Of a stretch of 64,000 nt of DNA, positions 37,391 to 51,848 are shown piece by piece. The notes under the pieces were generated by a model that ran no database searches, was not told the DNA's origin, and saw only the letters and a program-made list of their open reading frames with translations. Position numbers and translations under genes: made by a program. How positions within the stretch are numbered: position 1 is the first letter of the stretch; every line of letters starts with the position of its first letter. The stretch lies in the NCBI GenBank assembly GCA_963277665.1, contig OY728143.1, positions 533,482,394 through 533,546,393 of the forward strand, given 5' to 3'. This stretch comes from Viscum album. Taxonomy: Eukaryota; Streptophyta; Magnoliopsida; Santalales; Viscaceae.

Positions 37391-40300
37391 AAATTTTAGA
37401 GGGAAAACATCTATAATTAATTTATATGTATTTTTATAAGATAATTTTTTTTGGATTTGGTTTACATGTATTTCTTATTTTTTTTGTAAATTATATTAAT
37501 AAGGGTTACAAATTTATATGTTTGGGAGGGAGAAGACATAGAATTTTTTTATGTTTAAAATATTTTAATTTCATAAACTATACACTTCACTATCTAGTGA
37601 AAATGCAATCATTTATGAAAACTGTAAAAAAATAAAATTCTAATATGAAATAATTATTTTAATAATGAAGTAAATTTTTTCAAATAAATTTTTTCGACGA
37701 CATATAATTTTATAATATTATATTATTAATAATTTAATAAAAACATACCTTGAGAGGATATATATTTTTAATTCGTGTTGTAAAATTTTGAAAATTTTTT
37801 ACTTGTTTATTAATATATATGATTTATCTAAAATCAGTTAAAAAATTTGTAAAATTTTTGTTATTCTTATTCAATAACAAAAGTTAAATTGTAGGTTATA
37901 ATAGAATATTATATTTTACACCATTTATTATATAGATGTTTTTATTAAAATAAAATAACGAAATATTTTTTTAAATGATATGTATATCCTATAATATCCT
38001 CATGTGACATTCTAGAACATGTAAATACATTTCACCCTATATGATGAATCACTATGATACAGAAGAATATATCCCTCCTAAATCATATCATTGGGATCCC
38101 ATGATGCTACTATTAATTTCTTATTTTGATAATGAAGATTTTTATACTATATAATCATGATGAATAGAATGTTAACTCTACAACCAGAAATTGTTGTATA
38201 TTTTTTTCCAATGAAAAGTCACATTACAAAATAGAAACCTCTTATTAAATAGATTTGAAGGATCCTGATTTTAATTCCTTTGAAGATATATATTTACAAA
38301 CACAATATATTGATAGATTATTTTTGGATTAGATAAGAAATCATAAATAATAAATTTTTAATCATGAATAAAAAATGAGCAAATTTCCATAAGGAACACC
38401 ATATTCTTATTAATAATATAAAAACATTAATCGATAGGGAAAGTCACTCAAATGCATTAGAAAAGAATGTAATTAAATATTTAATAAATTATTTTCATTA
38501 TTAAGTTTCTACAAAGTTAGATCATCCTTTATTTTTTCTCTAATGAATGATACATTATATTTTATTCCCTATAAATTATCATGTCATAAATACTTTTCAA
38601 TCTCTAGCTAAATCCCACCATGTTGGTATTCTAAAATTCTGTCTATATAGGAGAAAAAGGACATATAATAATTAATTGTGAAAAAAATTATTGAATGAGA
38701 AATCATATAAAAAAATCTATTTATCCCAACTAGATTTTAATTTAATAGTTCATGGCCTCTTCATATATTCATGGGTTTGAGTGCTTCTTATATAATTACA
38801 ATATTTTTAGTTTAAAATGGAATAGTAATAGATAAATTAATATTGATACAAATTAATTTCATTCAATTACATTGAGTTAAACCTCAAATATAAATCTAGT
38901 ATAACATAGTGTGGCACTCTTGAATGTTCTAGGTATAGGAGAATCACCTCATGATAGAATAACCATAATGATTATTGTCATGCCAGATATAACATATATA
39001 AATTATTAAATATGATTACATTAAGACCAAAAATAATTTCTACTCAAATATTTATAATGAAAATATCATAAAAATGATATATTTGGATCAAAAAAATTTA
39101 TACTTACTATATTTATATCTAAAAAATTCATTTTTTAAGAATATTATTCATTACTATTGTTAATATTTATAAATATTTTGGAATGTATACCATTGTTTTT
39201 TGCATGATCTAACCGAATAAACCCTATATAATTAATCAACATGTTCACATGGAGCTCCAAAAAAGACCTACAGATTGAGGGGTACTACTATGGACGATTG
39301 ATCACCATGTATCATTTTTCTAGATATCTACAGGCTCATTTTTGGTTATATGATTCTCTCTATTTCTACTATTTATTTATAATATCATATGAAGGAATAT
39401 ATTTGGTGAGAAACATGTTGTCCTCGTTGTTTCTAAATTCTCAATTAACTATATTATATAGACATAAAAAATAATAATATATTTAGGGATTGGGGTAGAA
39501 AACTTAAAATATTACACAACCACTATTAAATAATATAATAAAATATATTTTACACATTTCCATATAATAATAAAAATATTTTTATATTATGAATTTGTAT
39601 TATTGTTACAATAAAAAATATTAATTTTCTAAAAATAATTAAATACGTACAACTACACATAATCTTAGTCTGATCATCATCTCAATCATTTATGAAATAC
39701 ACTATTAAATATTTATTTAGTTATTTGATTCTATAATCAATTTACAATTCATTATCTAGAAATATAAAATAAATAAAATAAACATGAAATAAATAAAATA
39801 TTCAATTTACATTCAAGAGAATAAATATTGACTAATTAGTAAATAATTAAATTTATTATTTAATAAGGACTAAATAATAATATATTTTTGTATACATTTA
39901 TTGGATAAGTTTAAAATGAAAAAAAATCCACAGTCTTATGAATGGTATTTATTCAAATACATAAATTCAGAAATAATTTTATTGGGACCAAATGAGACAC
40001 TTATTATATGATGCTCTTGGAATCTATATAATTAGAAGTATGTTTTATTTTTATATATTTGTAGTTACTCTCTCACAATAATCCACATAACTCAATAGAA
40101 ATAAGTTAATTACAACATAATTGAAATCCACATACCAACAATTAATTTTTAAAATAATACCACATAGAAAATATCTCAAATTGTTGGGTTATCCCTACTA
40201 TCATCAAGATATGTGTTTGATACTCTATTCATTGACCATCTAAAAGAAAATAGCAATGATCCTATTTCCCCGAAAATTAATGTGATTGATAAATTCTAAT

Positions 40301-41090
40301 CAAAAGGTAAATATATCATCTTTCATACAAATATATTGGAAAAATACATCATCGAATTGAAAACTGATACAAAATCTCATATGATGAACCTAATGTACTC
40401 AACATCACAATGTAATGTGTCACTATGGATAATGAAATACATATAACGATGTGAATAATAACCTTCATTATGAATATTCTTAATGTATATGGATCATTAA
40501 ACATGTTCAAATATATGAATATATAATGAAATCGTGTAGGCTATTATATATTCCTAATATATAGTGATATGAATTACCATGTGGGAACTTCTTGAAAATA
40601 TGCACCATCTGCATATGAGAACTCGAACATGACAGTCAAAATTTTTGTGAAAACCATCAAATAATGTTATCATACCGCATAACTATATTAGATAATACCA
40701 TCGTGGAATGTAATGTATCTCTTCATAGTTTGTAATTTCAATGAATTTTTCAATGAAATATTGAATATATGAATCAATTACAATATATTCATACAGAAAA
40801 ATAAAAATAGCTATTAATATGTTGCATTAATATTTAAATCATTATATTTTGGTGAAATAAAATTTATATGTAGTTGGTTCTAGAACAAAAAAATTAAATG
40901 ACATCCACCTACACTCACTCCATCTACCAACAACATTCATTTCACTAAAAATCAAATTATGATCACGATTTTACTAAGGTGATCATTTATTCATGAGGTC
41001 ATCCACATTATTATCTTTAGATATTTATCTCACTATAAAATCACCAATCTGAGAAAAATACATCATGATATGATACTTCTAAATTATTTT
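37391..41090. other. AT-rich stretch without recognisable genes
   Basis: Frames at 37426 (69 codons) and 39241 (77 codons) give aromatic-rich, low-complexity translations with no family resemblance. Nothing else could be supported. Confidence 0.45.
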
Positions 41091-41099
41091 CTTCACTAA

Positions 41100-41345
41100 T
41101 TAATGTAAAATGGCACCATTTAAATTTTTCAATGCTATATTATTTTAAAAATTGAGTGTTATTATTTCTTTATTGTTAACTACCACTTCAATATCAATGC
41201 CAATGATGAATATTCAATCAACATAATTATCTATCTCAGAAGCAACATATCATAGGGAATATACTATAGAATCTGTGACAAATCAATTTATTGATTTCTT
41301 TTGGCTCACTATGTCTCCATTAAGAGTGAATATGTATCCCATTTA
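41100..41345 (+). pseudogene. Possible Ty1/copia RNase H trace
   Basis: One plus-strand frame at about 41217-41345 reads QST-stop-LSISEATYHREYT, then FIDFFWL and MYPIYDY. It resembles the copia RNase H signature, where Q-S-T-V is followed by L-S-x-x-E-A-E-Y, then W-L and later P-I-x-x-x-D. The catalytic glutamate neighbourhood is altered (EATY for EAEY) and stops interrupt it. Upstream, TTTSIS near 41180 could belong to the same gene. Only this short patch is readable, so this could be chance. Confidence 0.3.
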
Positions 41346-44300
41346 TGATTATTGATATTCATAGTGAATAAAAAAACAATAATTTTTTTTATCCTTTCAT
41401 GACTTGTTCATCATCTATGCATATACAAAATAAATATAAATTTTATGTCTTGTATACATAAGGATTACCAGGAAAATCATCCAACAATAATCACATGGGT
41501 TAAATTTATATATTCCAACTACAATAAATTACTAGGAAACATTAATCCTATTATATAACATAAAATACATGAGTAAAAATATTCATGACATCTATAGAAT
41601 ACTTTTTATTATTTTTCGTTATTTAATTTCTTAATTTAACATTTTCATAGAAGGGATAATTCATTGTTATGTTTGAAACAAACTCCCATCAGATTTCTTT
41701 ATATAAAAATTATTGAGTTTCATATAAATATATACACCTTGAAATAGACTTCTCTATATCATAGTTCTATTTTGATGGATTCTGATTGCAAGGTTATATG
41801 ATACTTCACCATTATCATTAATGGAGAAGTAGTTATTCAATTTGGGTTTGATATAGTATCATATATTTATTTAATTTCTAATATTTATAATCTCATCTAT
41901 ATGTACTCTTAAAATAATGAACTTACACTAAAAAAATATTATATCCACGTTAATAAAATTAACTATTTAAGAATCCTAAATCCATTAAGGCTTCATAAAA
42001 CTGAATTTTCCATGACCGGGATATGTTTTTCAATACATAGATGTTTATTTTCAATTTACAAACATTATTGAAACCATTTTGAGACTAAAATCCATAAGGT
42101 TATGGAATATATATATCTCCAAGAATTTTCCAGTTAGGAAAAGTTATTTTATCAATAATGTCAAAAATATCAAAATCGTAATAACCCATAATGGGATGTA
42201 TTATTATGATTAGGTTTCAATATATGAACTAGGAAAAAACTTCATCATAGTCCATGTCTTGACATTGTTTGACCCCTTTTCTAACTTTTCATGAAATATA
42301 ATTACTAAATTTTATAGTAAAATTAGTTTTTTTACAGAATGAAAAATTATAACAAATGATATTCACATGATATTGAGTATCTAAAAAATAAATAATTTGA
42401 TTTGATGGATGAAATACCATTCAAAATATATAGTTTATTTCCATTTGGAATAAAGTATCGCATTTACTCAAATTTTTTTGGTTTGTGAATAATTATTATC
42501 TTCTAGTAATCAATCAACATCATTGATGATTAGAAATAATTATCATTACAATTCTCTAATATCTCATATACAAAGATATATGACTTCTATCTATGAAAGC
42601 GCTTCTAAAAGGGGTATTTGATGACTTTTCTCCATCTCCTTCTATAGTTTATCATGATTCTATACATCATTTATGTCTATCTCACTCCCAAAATACCATT
42701 TAAATATTAAAACCCCTTATTAAAATTTATGATGTATTTTACCCACAAAATTATTATTCTAGTGTCATATATGTATTAAAATTTAATTTTTTCCATACCC
42801 TATAAAGATAAAATACTGAAATGGGTGGGATATTTGTTTTTAAAAGTGGACTTATCAAAATCATCATAAACTGATAATCATATATGTGAGAAAATTTGAA
42901 TATTTCAATAATAAATAATATATATATATTTCCAATATCTTATTTAGTCAGCACTTTATTCAGTATCATTTCTAGTTTTTTAGTTTTTATCCCTAGATAG
43001 ACAACAGTGTACATTCAAGACTATTCATCCATATAGCCTTGTCTAAAAAGGTATAGTTCCTCCATTATTCATAAAATTTTAAATTTATATGTATTAGTAA
43101 GGGTGAGTTTGTAAATATTTTTAAACTAAAAATAATAATTAATTAATTATTGAATTATATTTTTCACCATTATTGGATAATTGTTTCTTAATCGTCATAC
43201 AAAGCTAGTTCTCATTTTCATTTTGGATTTTATGGATTCTTTAAAAAGAATATGGAACATACATAATTAATTATATATATATATATATAAGTAATTAGTA
43301 AATTATATGAAGTATTCATAACCTCCCATTGATTCGACTATAATTGTTCCATACACATTAGTATAAATAATTACAGAAGATAATTGACATTGTAAACTCT
43401 TCAAGTAAAATGGGTTTTCCCCTTTTTTCCTATAGAATATGTGTCAAATACGTAGTGATGCTTTTGTTCTACTTAATTTTCATAATTCAACATCTACTAT
43501 TATATTCTTTTATATTTGACAAGTGTTTTATATAAGAATACTTATAGGAGCACCACACACTTTGTATACATTCTATTTAAAATAGATAAATTTATGTTAA
43601 TAACATACTCACCAAGAGCCGGCCTATTATTTTTTTTATATCTCTAATTATTTATCAAGTGGACATTCATGAATCATTATAAAATGCCTTTTCCATGATC
43701 CATTGTTATTCCCTTGACCCTTTCTTCATTGGATAAAAATTTCAATAAATCACAACACATATATCTCATCATTAAGCCTTTATGAATATTTACCTTAAGG
43801 ATGAATGTATTTTTTTTCTATTCAAATTCTTATAAACACGGTGAAGTAGGGTATGAATATCAAAAATAGTCATATGTGTGTTGTTCATTTTTAAATTTAC
43901 TACAATATAGTATAAAATATAGTGATACTACAAAAAAGTGAACGATTAGCGGTACTTTAATTAATTTTATATCTAGTACCGATATACCCTCAATGTATAC
44001 AATGTGTTTTAAAACATAAGTCCCCGTTAGTGAAACTTCTTCAAGTTCACTAAAAATAATGTCCATGGATATCTTATCAATTTCATTTCAAGTCTTCTCA
44101 TGGAATATTCCAAAAATATTCTTCAAAAATGTATAATATTTAGTGTCTTTATGACACATAATGAGTCACATAGTTGTGTCTGGAATTTATAAACCCTAAA
44201 TGATGACTACATTTATTATGTTTTTTTCATAGAACTTTTATTTCATCACAAACCTCCTTTGTATGATGTTCAGGAAATCTGGATTCTTGCATGTAAGATT

Positions 44301-46342
44301 TTTTTATTGAAAAAGGCTAACCATAGGCATGTGAACAATTCCATGATTTTAAAACAGAAAGAAGATAAAATTTCTACAATATTGAATTAATTGATAATGT
44401 GGATGATGAATATAACATTACTCAAAAATTATAATCGGCTAGAATTTAGTAGATCACATGTTTAATATTCTGTGAGATTTAATGAATTTAATTTTATTAG
44501 TTGTCTAACTATTTTATCCTCTTGTATGTGGCCCTCACCTATAAATATATAATTTCCCATCTCACAATATATTCTATAGAGAAGGATCAATATTTCCATT
44601 AATTATGATCCATACCATGGTCATACAATCTATATGAAGGTATTTAGGTATGTTGTCTTTCCAAATGTAAATGACATGGTCCATAACACATTATATGGAC
44701 TCCTAATTCTAGAAATCCATAATGAAATGTCATAAAAACTTCAATAGAAATTGGAATTGAATAAACTATGCCAAAAATTGAATAATTATTTTATGTCAAA
44801 AACCCTTTATGATAACTACTTGATAAAAGTATCTATTATAACATAAACAAGTAAATATTTAATTTTATGATTCTATTATTTATAATATATTTGAATACAT
44901 AGTTTAAAATAAATTTTATTTTTTAATGTTTTTTAAATATTATTCTTAAATATTTCTTTTTATATCAATTACATGTCTTGTAATTATTATAATTATTTTA
45001 AAAACGTATTAAACGAGACTGTATAAAATAACTAATAATAATCCATTTATTTAAATTCAATAATATTATATTACTAATTTTATTTATGTGAGTGTGGTCA
45101 AGTATCGATACCAATAATAATACAAAAGATAAAAATAAATATATAACTTCAACATTAGCTTATATGATGATTAATTATATTGAAAATAAATACAACATTG
45201 TCGTAGGGATAATATATTATAACAGTAAATGATTATGTTGATTAATTTCACCTATCCACCTATGTATCACCTAGGCACGAATCATGATGGTTCGATCATA
45301 TATCATATCTAGACCACATGGGATACTCATTCTATTACATGTTTTGATATTTCACACATAAGAGTAGGGTTATGTGGGATTATATTATTGTAATAACATA
45401 AATCAACATCGATATATAGGTGAAACATTATAATTAATGTAGTTAAGACACATTGAACTTCATATTTTATTTAATATTATATAATTTAAAATAATGTAAT
45501 AAAAAAAATTAAATAATCTAAAATACACACATGAAAAAATAATGAAAATTAATATAGTTATCATTCAATTTTAATCATTATTTACGATTATTTTAAATAA
45601 TCTTTAATTGACTATTTATTAAATTATCTAATTAATTGCCTTCATTTAGTTACCATCAATGTCCTCATATAGGTAACCATCAATAATGATGTCTTGGGAA
45701 ATTAACATCGTGGATAGGAATTAAAAAAAAATATTTTTAATTAAATCATTATTTATTTATAATCCATACCCTTCATTACTTATTCAAACAAAATTAGTTC
45801 CTAAATGATAATTATGTTTTAATAAAGTAGTGAAATATTTGAATTTTAATTTTAATCTTCATTTTTTGAATATTACATATCATATAATTATAATATTCTC
45901 ACAAATTACATTGTTTTGTATGTACCCTTTAATAAGGAATGGGTATTCGGTGTGTATGTATTGTAGGCCAAAAAATGTGTTCTTACCAACTCCATGCCAT
46001 ATGTTGAACATGTCAATCATCCTTGTAACCATCTGATTAACTTTACATGAACTTATTACATTGGAATTAATGTATCCCACATTATGTGTTCTAGAAATAG
46101 ACTTCGTTCCCAGTAAATAATCATTTCTTTTACTATAAAAGGGTTATTAACATTATCTTGGACCACAATGTTCATTTTAATTTATCTTTGATATTAGTTA
46201 TACAACGAGACATGTACATAAGCTATATGTTGTGTAATGTGACAATCCATGAGAGAGAATATTAGGGTCATCATATAGACTATTGAAATTGAACTATGTT
46301 TTACTACATATTTTTGTTCAATGTAATAACCCAATAGATCAT
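41346..46342. other. AT-rich stretch without recognisable genes
   Basis: A pure (TA)n run lies near 43275-43289. The 68-codon minus frame at 43860-44066 and the overlapping frames at 45830-46080 have no family match I can see. Probably old retrotransposon debris. Confidence 0.45.
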
Positions 46343-48948
46343 TGCAATGACCTGAACTCAAACAGCCACCCCTAATAGTGAAAAACGGGTTGATAGGTAC
46401 ATCCTTAGATGCTCATCCCCAAATTCCAAAGGTTTCTGACTAGAAATGAAGGTATTATAGGTATAGTGGGAAGGATATACTCACTCAGAGGATAATAATG
46501 GTACTTGTCCGAGTATAATATAAAAAAAAAGTCTCTGCTAACTCGATCCAGTCCCACATAGCAGAAGAAAAATCAATAACAAATAATATCCAAAGAAACA
46601 CATAAGCAATTTTAGGGTAAATTTAGCACAACAACACGCATACAACTTGTAAAAACTACTAGACCAGTCAAGCCATGCATCTCTAGCATGTCAATATAAA
46701 AAAGGGCACCAATGTATAGTTAATAGTTTCTAAAAAACTAGGTAATCATGCAAATATAGGATATAATGAAATAAAAATAATCTCATGCTAGGGAATACCA
46801 CAAGGACCCTACCACCTCCTTGTCACCACTAAAACAGTCCAGCTCGTAAAGGTGGTCACTTTTCTAAAACATAAATCTATAAACTATACACTCATCCCAA
46901 AAGGACCCTGCAGCATATGTGAAAAATATATGTAGGATACCACCCAATGTTTCATACCTAATATAAGTTATTAAGTAGGAATTCATTTATAAGGAAAACT
47001 ATAAATGGTATGATGCACTAATAAACACAAACTCCACTAGTGCTCATCAACCACAATGGAGTGTCACCTGCATCGGCCAACACTTGAATCTCTATCATGC
47101 AACCCGACACATTGTACCCAATGACACCACATGTCTCAAGTACTTAGGTCCTGTTGATACTCCCAAGAAGTAGTAACTCGGAGGAACAATGATTCATGTA
47201 CTCATATAAGTAACCATATAAACAATGATGTGTTCACTAAAATAATGACACCAGAGGGATAAAGATGTATACACTCAAATCAGTAACCGGAGGGATAGTG
47301 ATATATTCCTTCAAATCATGGAGTTCCATTTCCCCCAACCTAATAGCCTCAATACCATCCCATGAAGGCTCCTCACCTTCCATGTGGCTTCCTAGGATAG
47401 GCAACCCCAAAACAATAATACCTAAATTGCAAATAAGTTGATCACATACTCACATGAGGGGTAAAAACCACCTCATCATAGAGTCTCTATGTGTGCACAC
47501 TACTAAATGTTTCTGGGTGAGTGGTAATCACCATAATAGTACCCAAGCCACAACTTATATAACAATCATGACCCTATAACCATGTCTCTCAAGTATGATG
47601 GACATTCCATCCAAGCAACCCATACCATGCACAACCTGACAGTCACACAACCTCAAACCAACATCAATGACGCAACATCCTAGGGTCATAACCTACCAGT
47701 GTAACGTGAGAGAAGCCTATACGGTGAACAACATCACTCAAGAATATTAGGGCCACAACAAACACAACACGATTGACCCAACATATATAATATAAGTCAA
47801 AATATATATTTATAATAAAAACAAATACATAAAACAGGTAACCAAACAAAAAGTTTAATATCACTAGGTAGGTATTGTCTCATACTACCACAGAGGCCTT
47901 GAAAGACACTAAAGAGTAATATATAAGATTAATAAACCAAACTCAAAATTATAAAACCATACAGTCCAATTATAAACATTTTGGAACCCCACTCCAAGAG
48001 GACATACTATGAAATAGTACCTCACCCGGACTCACTGAAGTAAAATAGGTTCAGGGCTTACCCAAAGGCATCCCAAGGCTCTCATAATCTATTTGACATA
48101 TTAAAACGGGTAGGAAATGGTATTTTCCAAAATTCCCAAACACACACCAATGGCCACACATCCCAAAAGTCCTAAATAACAAGAATGAAGTAATGCAATA
48201 ACATCCTTGTACTACTATAGTGATACACCATTGATAACGACCTAAAATAAAGTCTAAAACAATGTAGATCTACAAATGAATAAAAATCATTCGAACCCCT
48301 ATTAGTCAGTTTAGAACAGAAATCAAGATGAACAAATCCGGAGGGATCAAGGCCTTAACTAGGGGGTTTAAACACATATGATGTTGATCAAAATGGAGTT
48401 CAGACAATGATATGGGAGAAAAAAACAATATCATCTAGATATCCTCACTCAAACCTATTGAGGGTTTGAATTTCTGGACATGAAATTTAGGCTACTACCT
48501 AATTTAGTGAATTAAAAGAAAATACATGGCATATTAATAGGACTACCCATTATGTGTATCATTTATTGTTCATATTATGGCTTAAATTGCACTAAGGACA
48601 TGCCAATAGAATACATGATGTTATCCTAGGGGATATCAGGCATGTACTTCTATACATAGCTGACATCCCCAACATGCCATGTATATCCCCATACACGACC
48701 CCTCTACTTGGTGTGTACCAATAGTACATGGAGTGAACATTCTAAAATAGTTCTTTCAAGCCAACAGGCCTACACTCCATGTATGTCTGATAAACATGGT
48801 TAGTATTACAGGATGTGTACTAAAGGTACACGTCGTGTAATAAACAATTTTCCTAAAACTAAGTAGTTTCTCTAGTTTTCTCCGAAACCCGTCAAAAATT
48901 AAATCAGGTTAGGGATTTTGATCCATTCTAAAAACGAGGGTTCTTACA
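46343..48948 (-). repeat. 3' LTR (element orientation) of the minus-strand retrotransposon
   Basis: About 2.6 kb. It aligns with 51849-54330. Shared marks include AATGACCTGAACTCAAAC at the start, GATAATAATGGTACT near 46490 and 52003, GCACAAACTCCACTAG near 47025, and the run of CACGTCGTGTAAT-like phrases near 48825. Substitutions are frequent, so the insertion is old. A short tandem (units about 38 bp with GTAAC..GAGGGA) lies near 47215-47330. Confidence 0.8.
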
Positions 48949-48961
48949 ATCTCCCCACATT
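48949..48961 (-). promoter_or_regulatory. Polypurine tract of the minus-strand element
   Basis: The minus strand reads AATGTGGGGAGAT immediately before TGTAAGAACC, the 5' end of the 3' LTR in element orientation. Confidence 0.7.
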
Positions 48962-51834
48962 AACATTGCTCATCCATGATCTATCAAATGAAACCTAAAG
49001 AGGGAACTGAACACAATACAATGATCAATGTAACCTATTCTACACTGGTCATAATGTTCTGGCGAAATTCCTTATTGGGATCCCCACCATAGGTATTTCT
49101 TATCCCGGACACAACTTTTTAAAACTCATATAATGAAAGTGTTCATTAACCTATTTCATCACCCATGGTCCACTCATGATGCACCATCACTCGTACTCTT
49201 CATTAGGGCTCTCGTGTTGCTCCCGACACCCAAACATAACCCTTAAAGAATTGGTGTCTTCCTCTATGAGGTCTTGCATCCCATGGATGATCATACAAAC
49301 AAGGTTCCTATCACCTTATCTAACATGAATCCTAATTTTCATGATGCCAAGGCACCTCAAGTAACACATATCATTGATGCCCCATATTTCACATATCTCA
49401 TACATATATATAAATATATCCTAGACCCGATATGGAATGAATCCCACTAACCAACATCAATTCCATTAACATAAATCATGTGCACCTTTTTCCCACAAAG
49501 AGGATATCCCCCAATAGGAATTTCCAGAACATGTATAGAAAAAAAAGAAATCACGACCACACATGCAGTGTCCATCTAACAATCTTTGGATCACCAGCCT
49601 CCTCACACTCTGGTAGCTCCATGGCATGCACCTAGCCTCATGTAGGACATCATGATGTCTGAACTCCCAATGGTGCTGCTCCTGTCACTAGCCACAGACC
49701 CCCACATCTAGGTGCCACTATCTTTGACATGTTTTACATGTGTAGCTAAAACGCATCCACCCTCTTTTGGTACCAAACATGAACTAACTCCATTTGCCAC
49801 AGAGTATCATGATCTCAGATTACTGGTCGTCTGAGATGTTTTCCTGCAAAACCTGACTGGAGGCACAAAATATCAACATTCTTAGCACACCATTAGAGGC
49901 CTATATCACTGGGTCTGGATATGCCCTAGCAGTCCACACTAAAATCAATCCACTGCCAAACTACATTGATGTGGTATAATTTGTTCCTTTGACCAAATTC
50001 CGTGCTAGAACCCATCCCTTCCTCACTTCCTGATGTCGAACTTTCACTTGAAGCTGTCCCTATACCAACCCTGGCCCAATCCCTCTAGTTTCCCTCCTAT
50101 ATGAATGCATTAATTTCTTCCTCTAAGAAAGAACACCACATAAAGATATTTACCTTTATTTTAATGATGTATCAAAATCCATCCTCAAAGCGCATCACCC
50201 TTGGAAAGTCATCGCTTAACACACTTGGTGAAAAGTGAGATAGCTTAGTGAACAAAGAAACATAATCCATTATGGAAATGTCTCTGTGCTGAAGGATCAT
50301 GAACTCCTAAGCTCTCACATCCCTCCATGTCTTTCGGAAAATTGCTCAATGGATATATCATCAGTGTCCATCCCTTCCAATCACTCAGGTCTATGAGCCT
50401 GAACCTGCACATCCCACCAAGACATCACTGGTCATCTCATAATTTACATCACCAGCTTGACCATCTACCAGAACGAGTCTCTAGTTTGTCAAAGATCATC
50501 TGCATGCTTTCTTTCCAGTTCTCAGTTGCCTGTGGGGCACCTTCACCCTAACAAAGCGGTGAGTCCTATGACTAGAACCCTTGCATCATATATTCCATAG
50601 ATGGATCTACACCCTATGGGCCTTTATTGATCCCATGAAAGACATTTACCATACTAGACCATAGCTACACCTTGAGCCATGGCCCTAATGCTTCCAAACC
50701 CAGCTGATGCCCTTCTTGCACTGGATCCTCTACCTGACCCTTTACTAGAGCCTGTATATGTGGCTCATGCTCTTCTTATACAGGATCCAAAACCTAATCC
50801 TATCCATGATCCTGTAGCTTTGGCTCATGCTCTTCCTGCGCCAGATCCTAAAGTAATCCATCTCCAATGGCACAATAACATCTCATGCCTGATGCTCCAT
50901 CTGTGTCATCCAGTAGGAAACCGCTGAGTAACATGAATTTTCAGACTTCCAATATATATATATATAATATTAATTTGGATAGTCAAATTAGTGAAAGTCC
51001 TCTCATAACTACTAACCTTAATCCCCCCCACCACAACCCATGCCAATGGTATCCCATCCTCGTGGCATCCTTACCTGCCCCTCATGAGAGAAAAGTATCA
51101 AAATTACCTCAGGCCAGGCCCGTCCTGGCACCCAATGTTGCCTCATACTGATGACCGTGTCACCCAAACATGATATAAAACATCCTCAAAATGATTTCAA
51201 ATATGACCAATAATGATGAAAAAAATAATCTCTACCATAGTACATGCCAATATATATAAGACCCATGCCCAAAATCTTTTTCCACAATAAATACTCCATA
51301 TATAATGCATGGCATAGTACACTATAATGAACTAGAAATTATATCATGAATTTCACCTTCCACATTTCAAAATTTGTTATTTCATGGAATATGATATAAT
51401 TCACAAGGTATTTTAACTTCCCTGGTCATACATTTAGTTATGAAACTAAAATACCCAAAAAATGTGCCTACCAAAAGCCATGAAAACTCAGCATTCCATA
51501 ACTGGGAAACACCCAATTCTCCCTTATCGAACAGGGACAAGAGTTACATTTGAAAATCAATAATATCACACACCATGTGAGCCAGTGAGGTTGAAATCAT
51601 ATAAACTATAATCTGTGAAAAAAGAAAAATGCAATTCCCTCCCATGGCAACATAGTCAATACATCATACCTGGGGGATGCAGGCACACAAGAACAAGTTA
51701 AAAGACCTATTCCAATAACAACCTATCTCTATTCTATGATATCCCAAATAGTAAAAACAGAATAAATAAAAAAGTAAGTCTCAATATCAATAGTAAATAG
51801 AAAAAAATTTCCACTAAATCCCTATCAAGAACTC
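48962..51834 (-). pseudogene. Interior of the minus-strand element with gag-like remnant
   Basis: This is less AT-rich than its surroundings. On the minus strand a readable patch at about 50551-50480 gives GEGAPQATENWKESMQMIFDKL, reminiscent of the gag stretch in which a tryptophan precedes a helix ending in MEKIF. Plus-strand proline/alanine-rich frames at 50679-50927 are antisense of a G/R-rich gag N-terminal region built from an approximately 60-66-bp repeat (GCTCATGCTCTTC recurs at 50764 and 50824). Near 49190-49090 the minus strand shows HHEWTMGDEI, a weak echo of the end of chromovirus integrases. No protease, reverse transcriptase or integrase core is readable, so pol is deleted. Confidence 0.45.
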
Positions 51835-51845
51835 CTCTGATACCA
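51835..51845 (-). promoter_or_regulatory. Primer-binding site (initiator-Met tRNA)
   Basis: The minus strand reads TGGTATCAGAG three bases after the LTR end (CATTACA). This is complementary to the 3' end of plant initiator methionine tRNA (TGGTATCAGAGCC is the usual full site), so it fixes element type and orientation. Confidence 0.85.
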
Positions 51846-51848
51846 TGT

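Noticed and set aside
50679..51151. Plus-strand proline-rich genes
   Set aside because: They lie antisense to the retrotransposon interior, have no family match, and their openness follows from a short tandem repeat.
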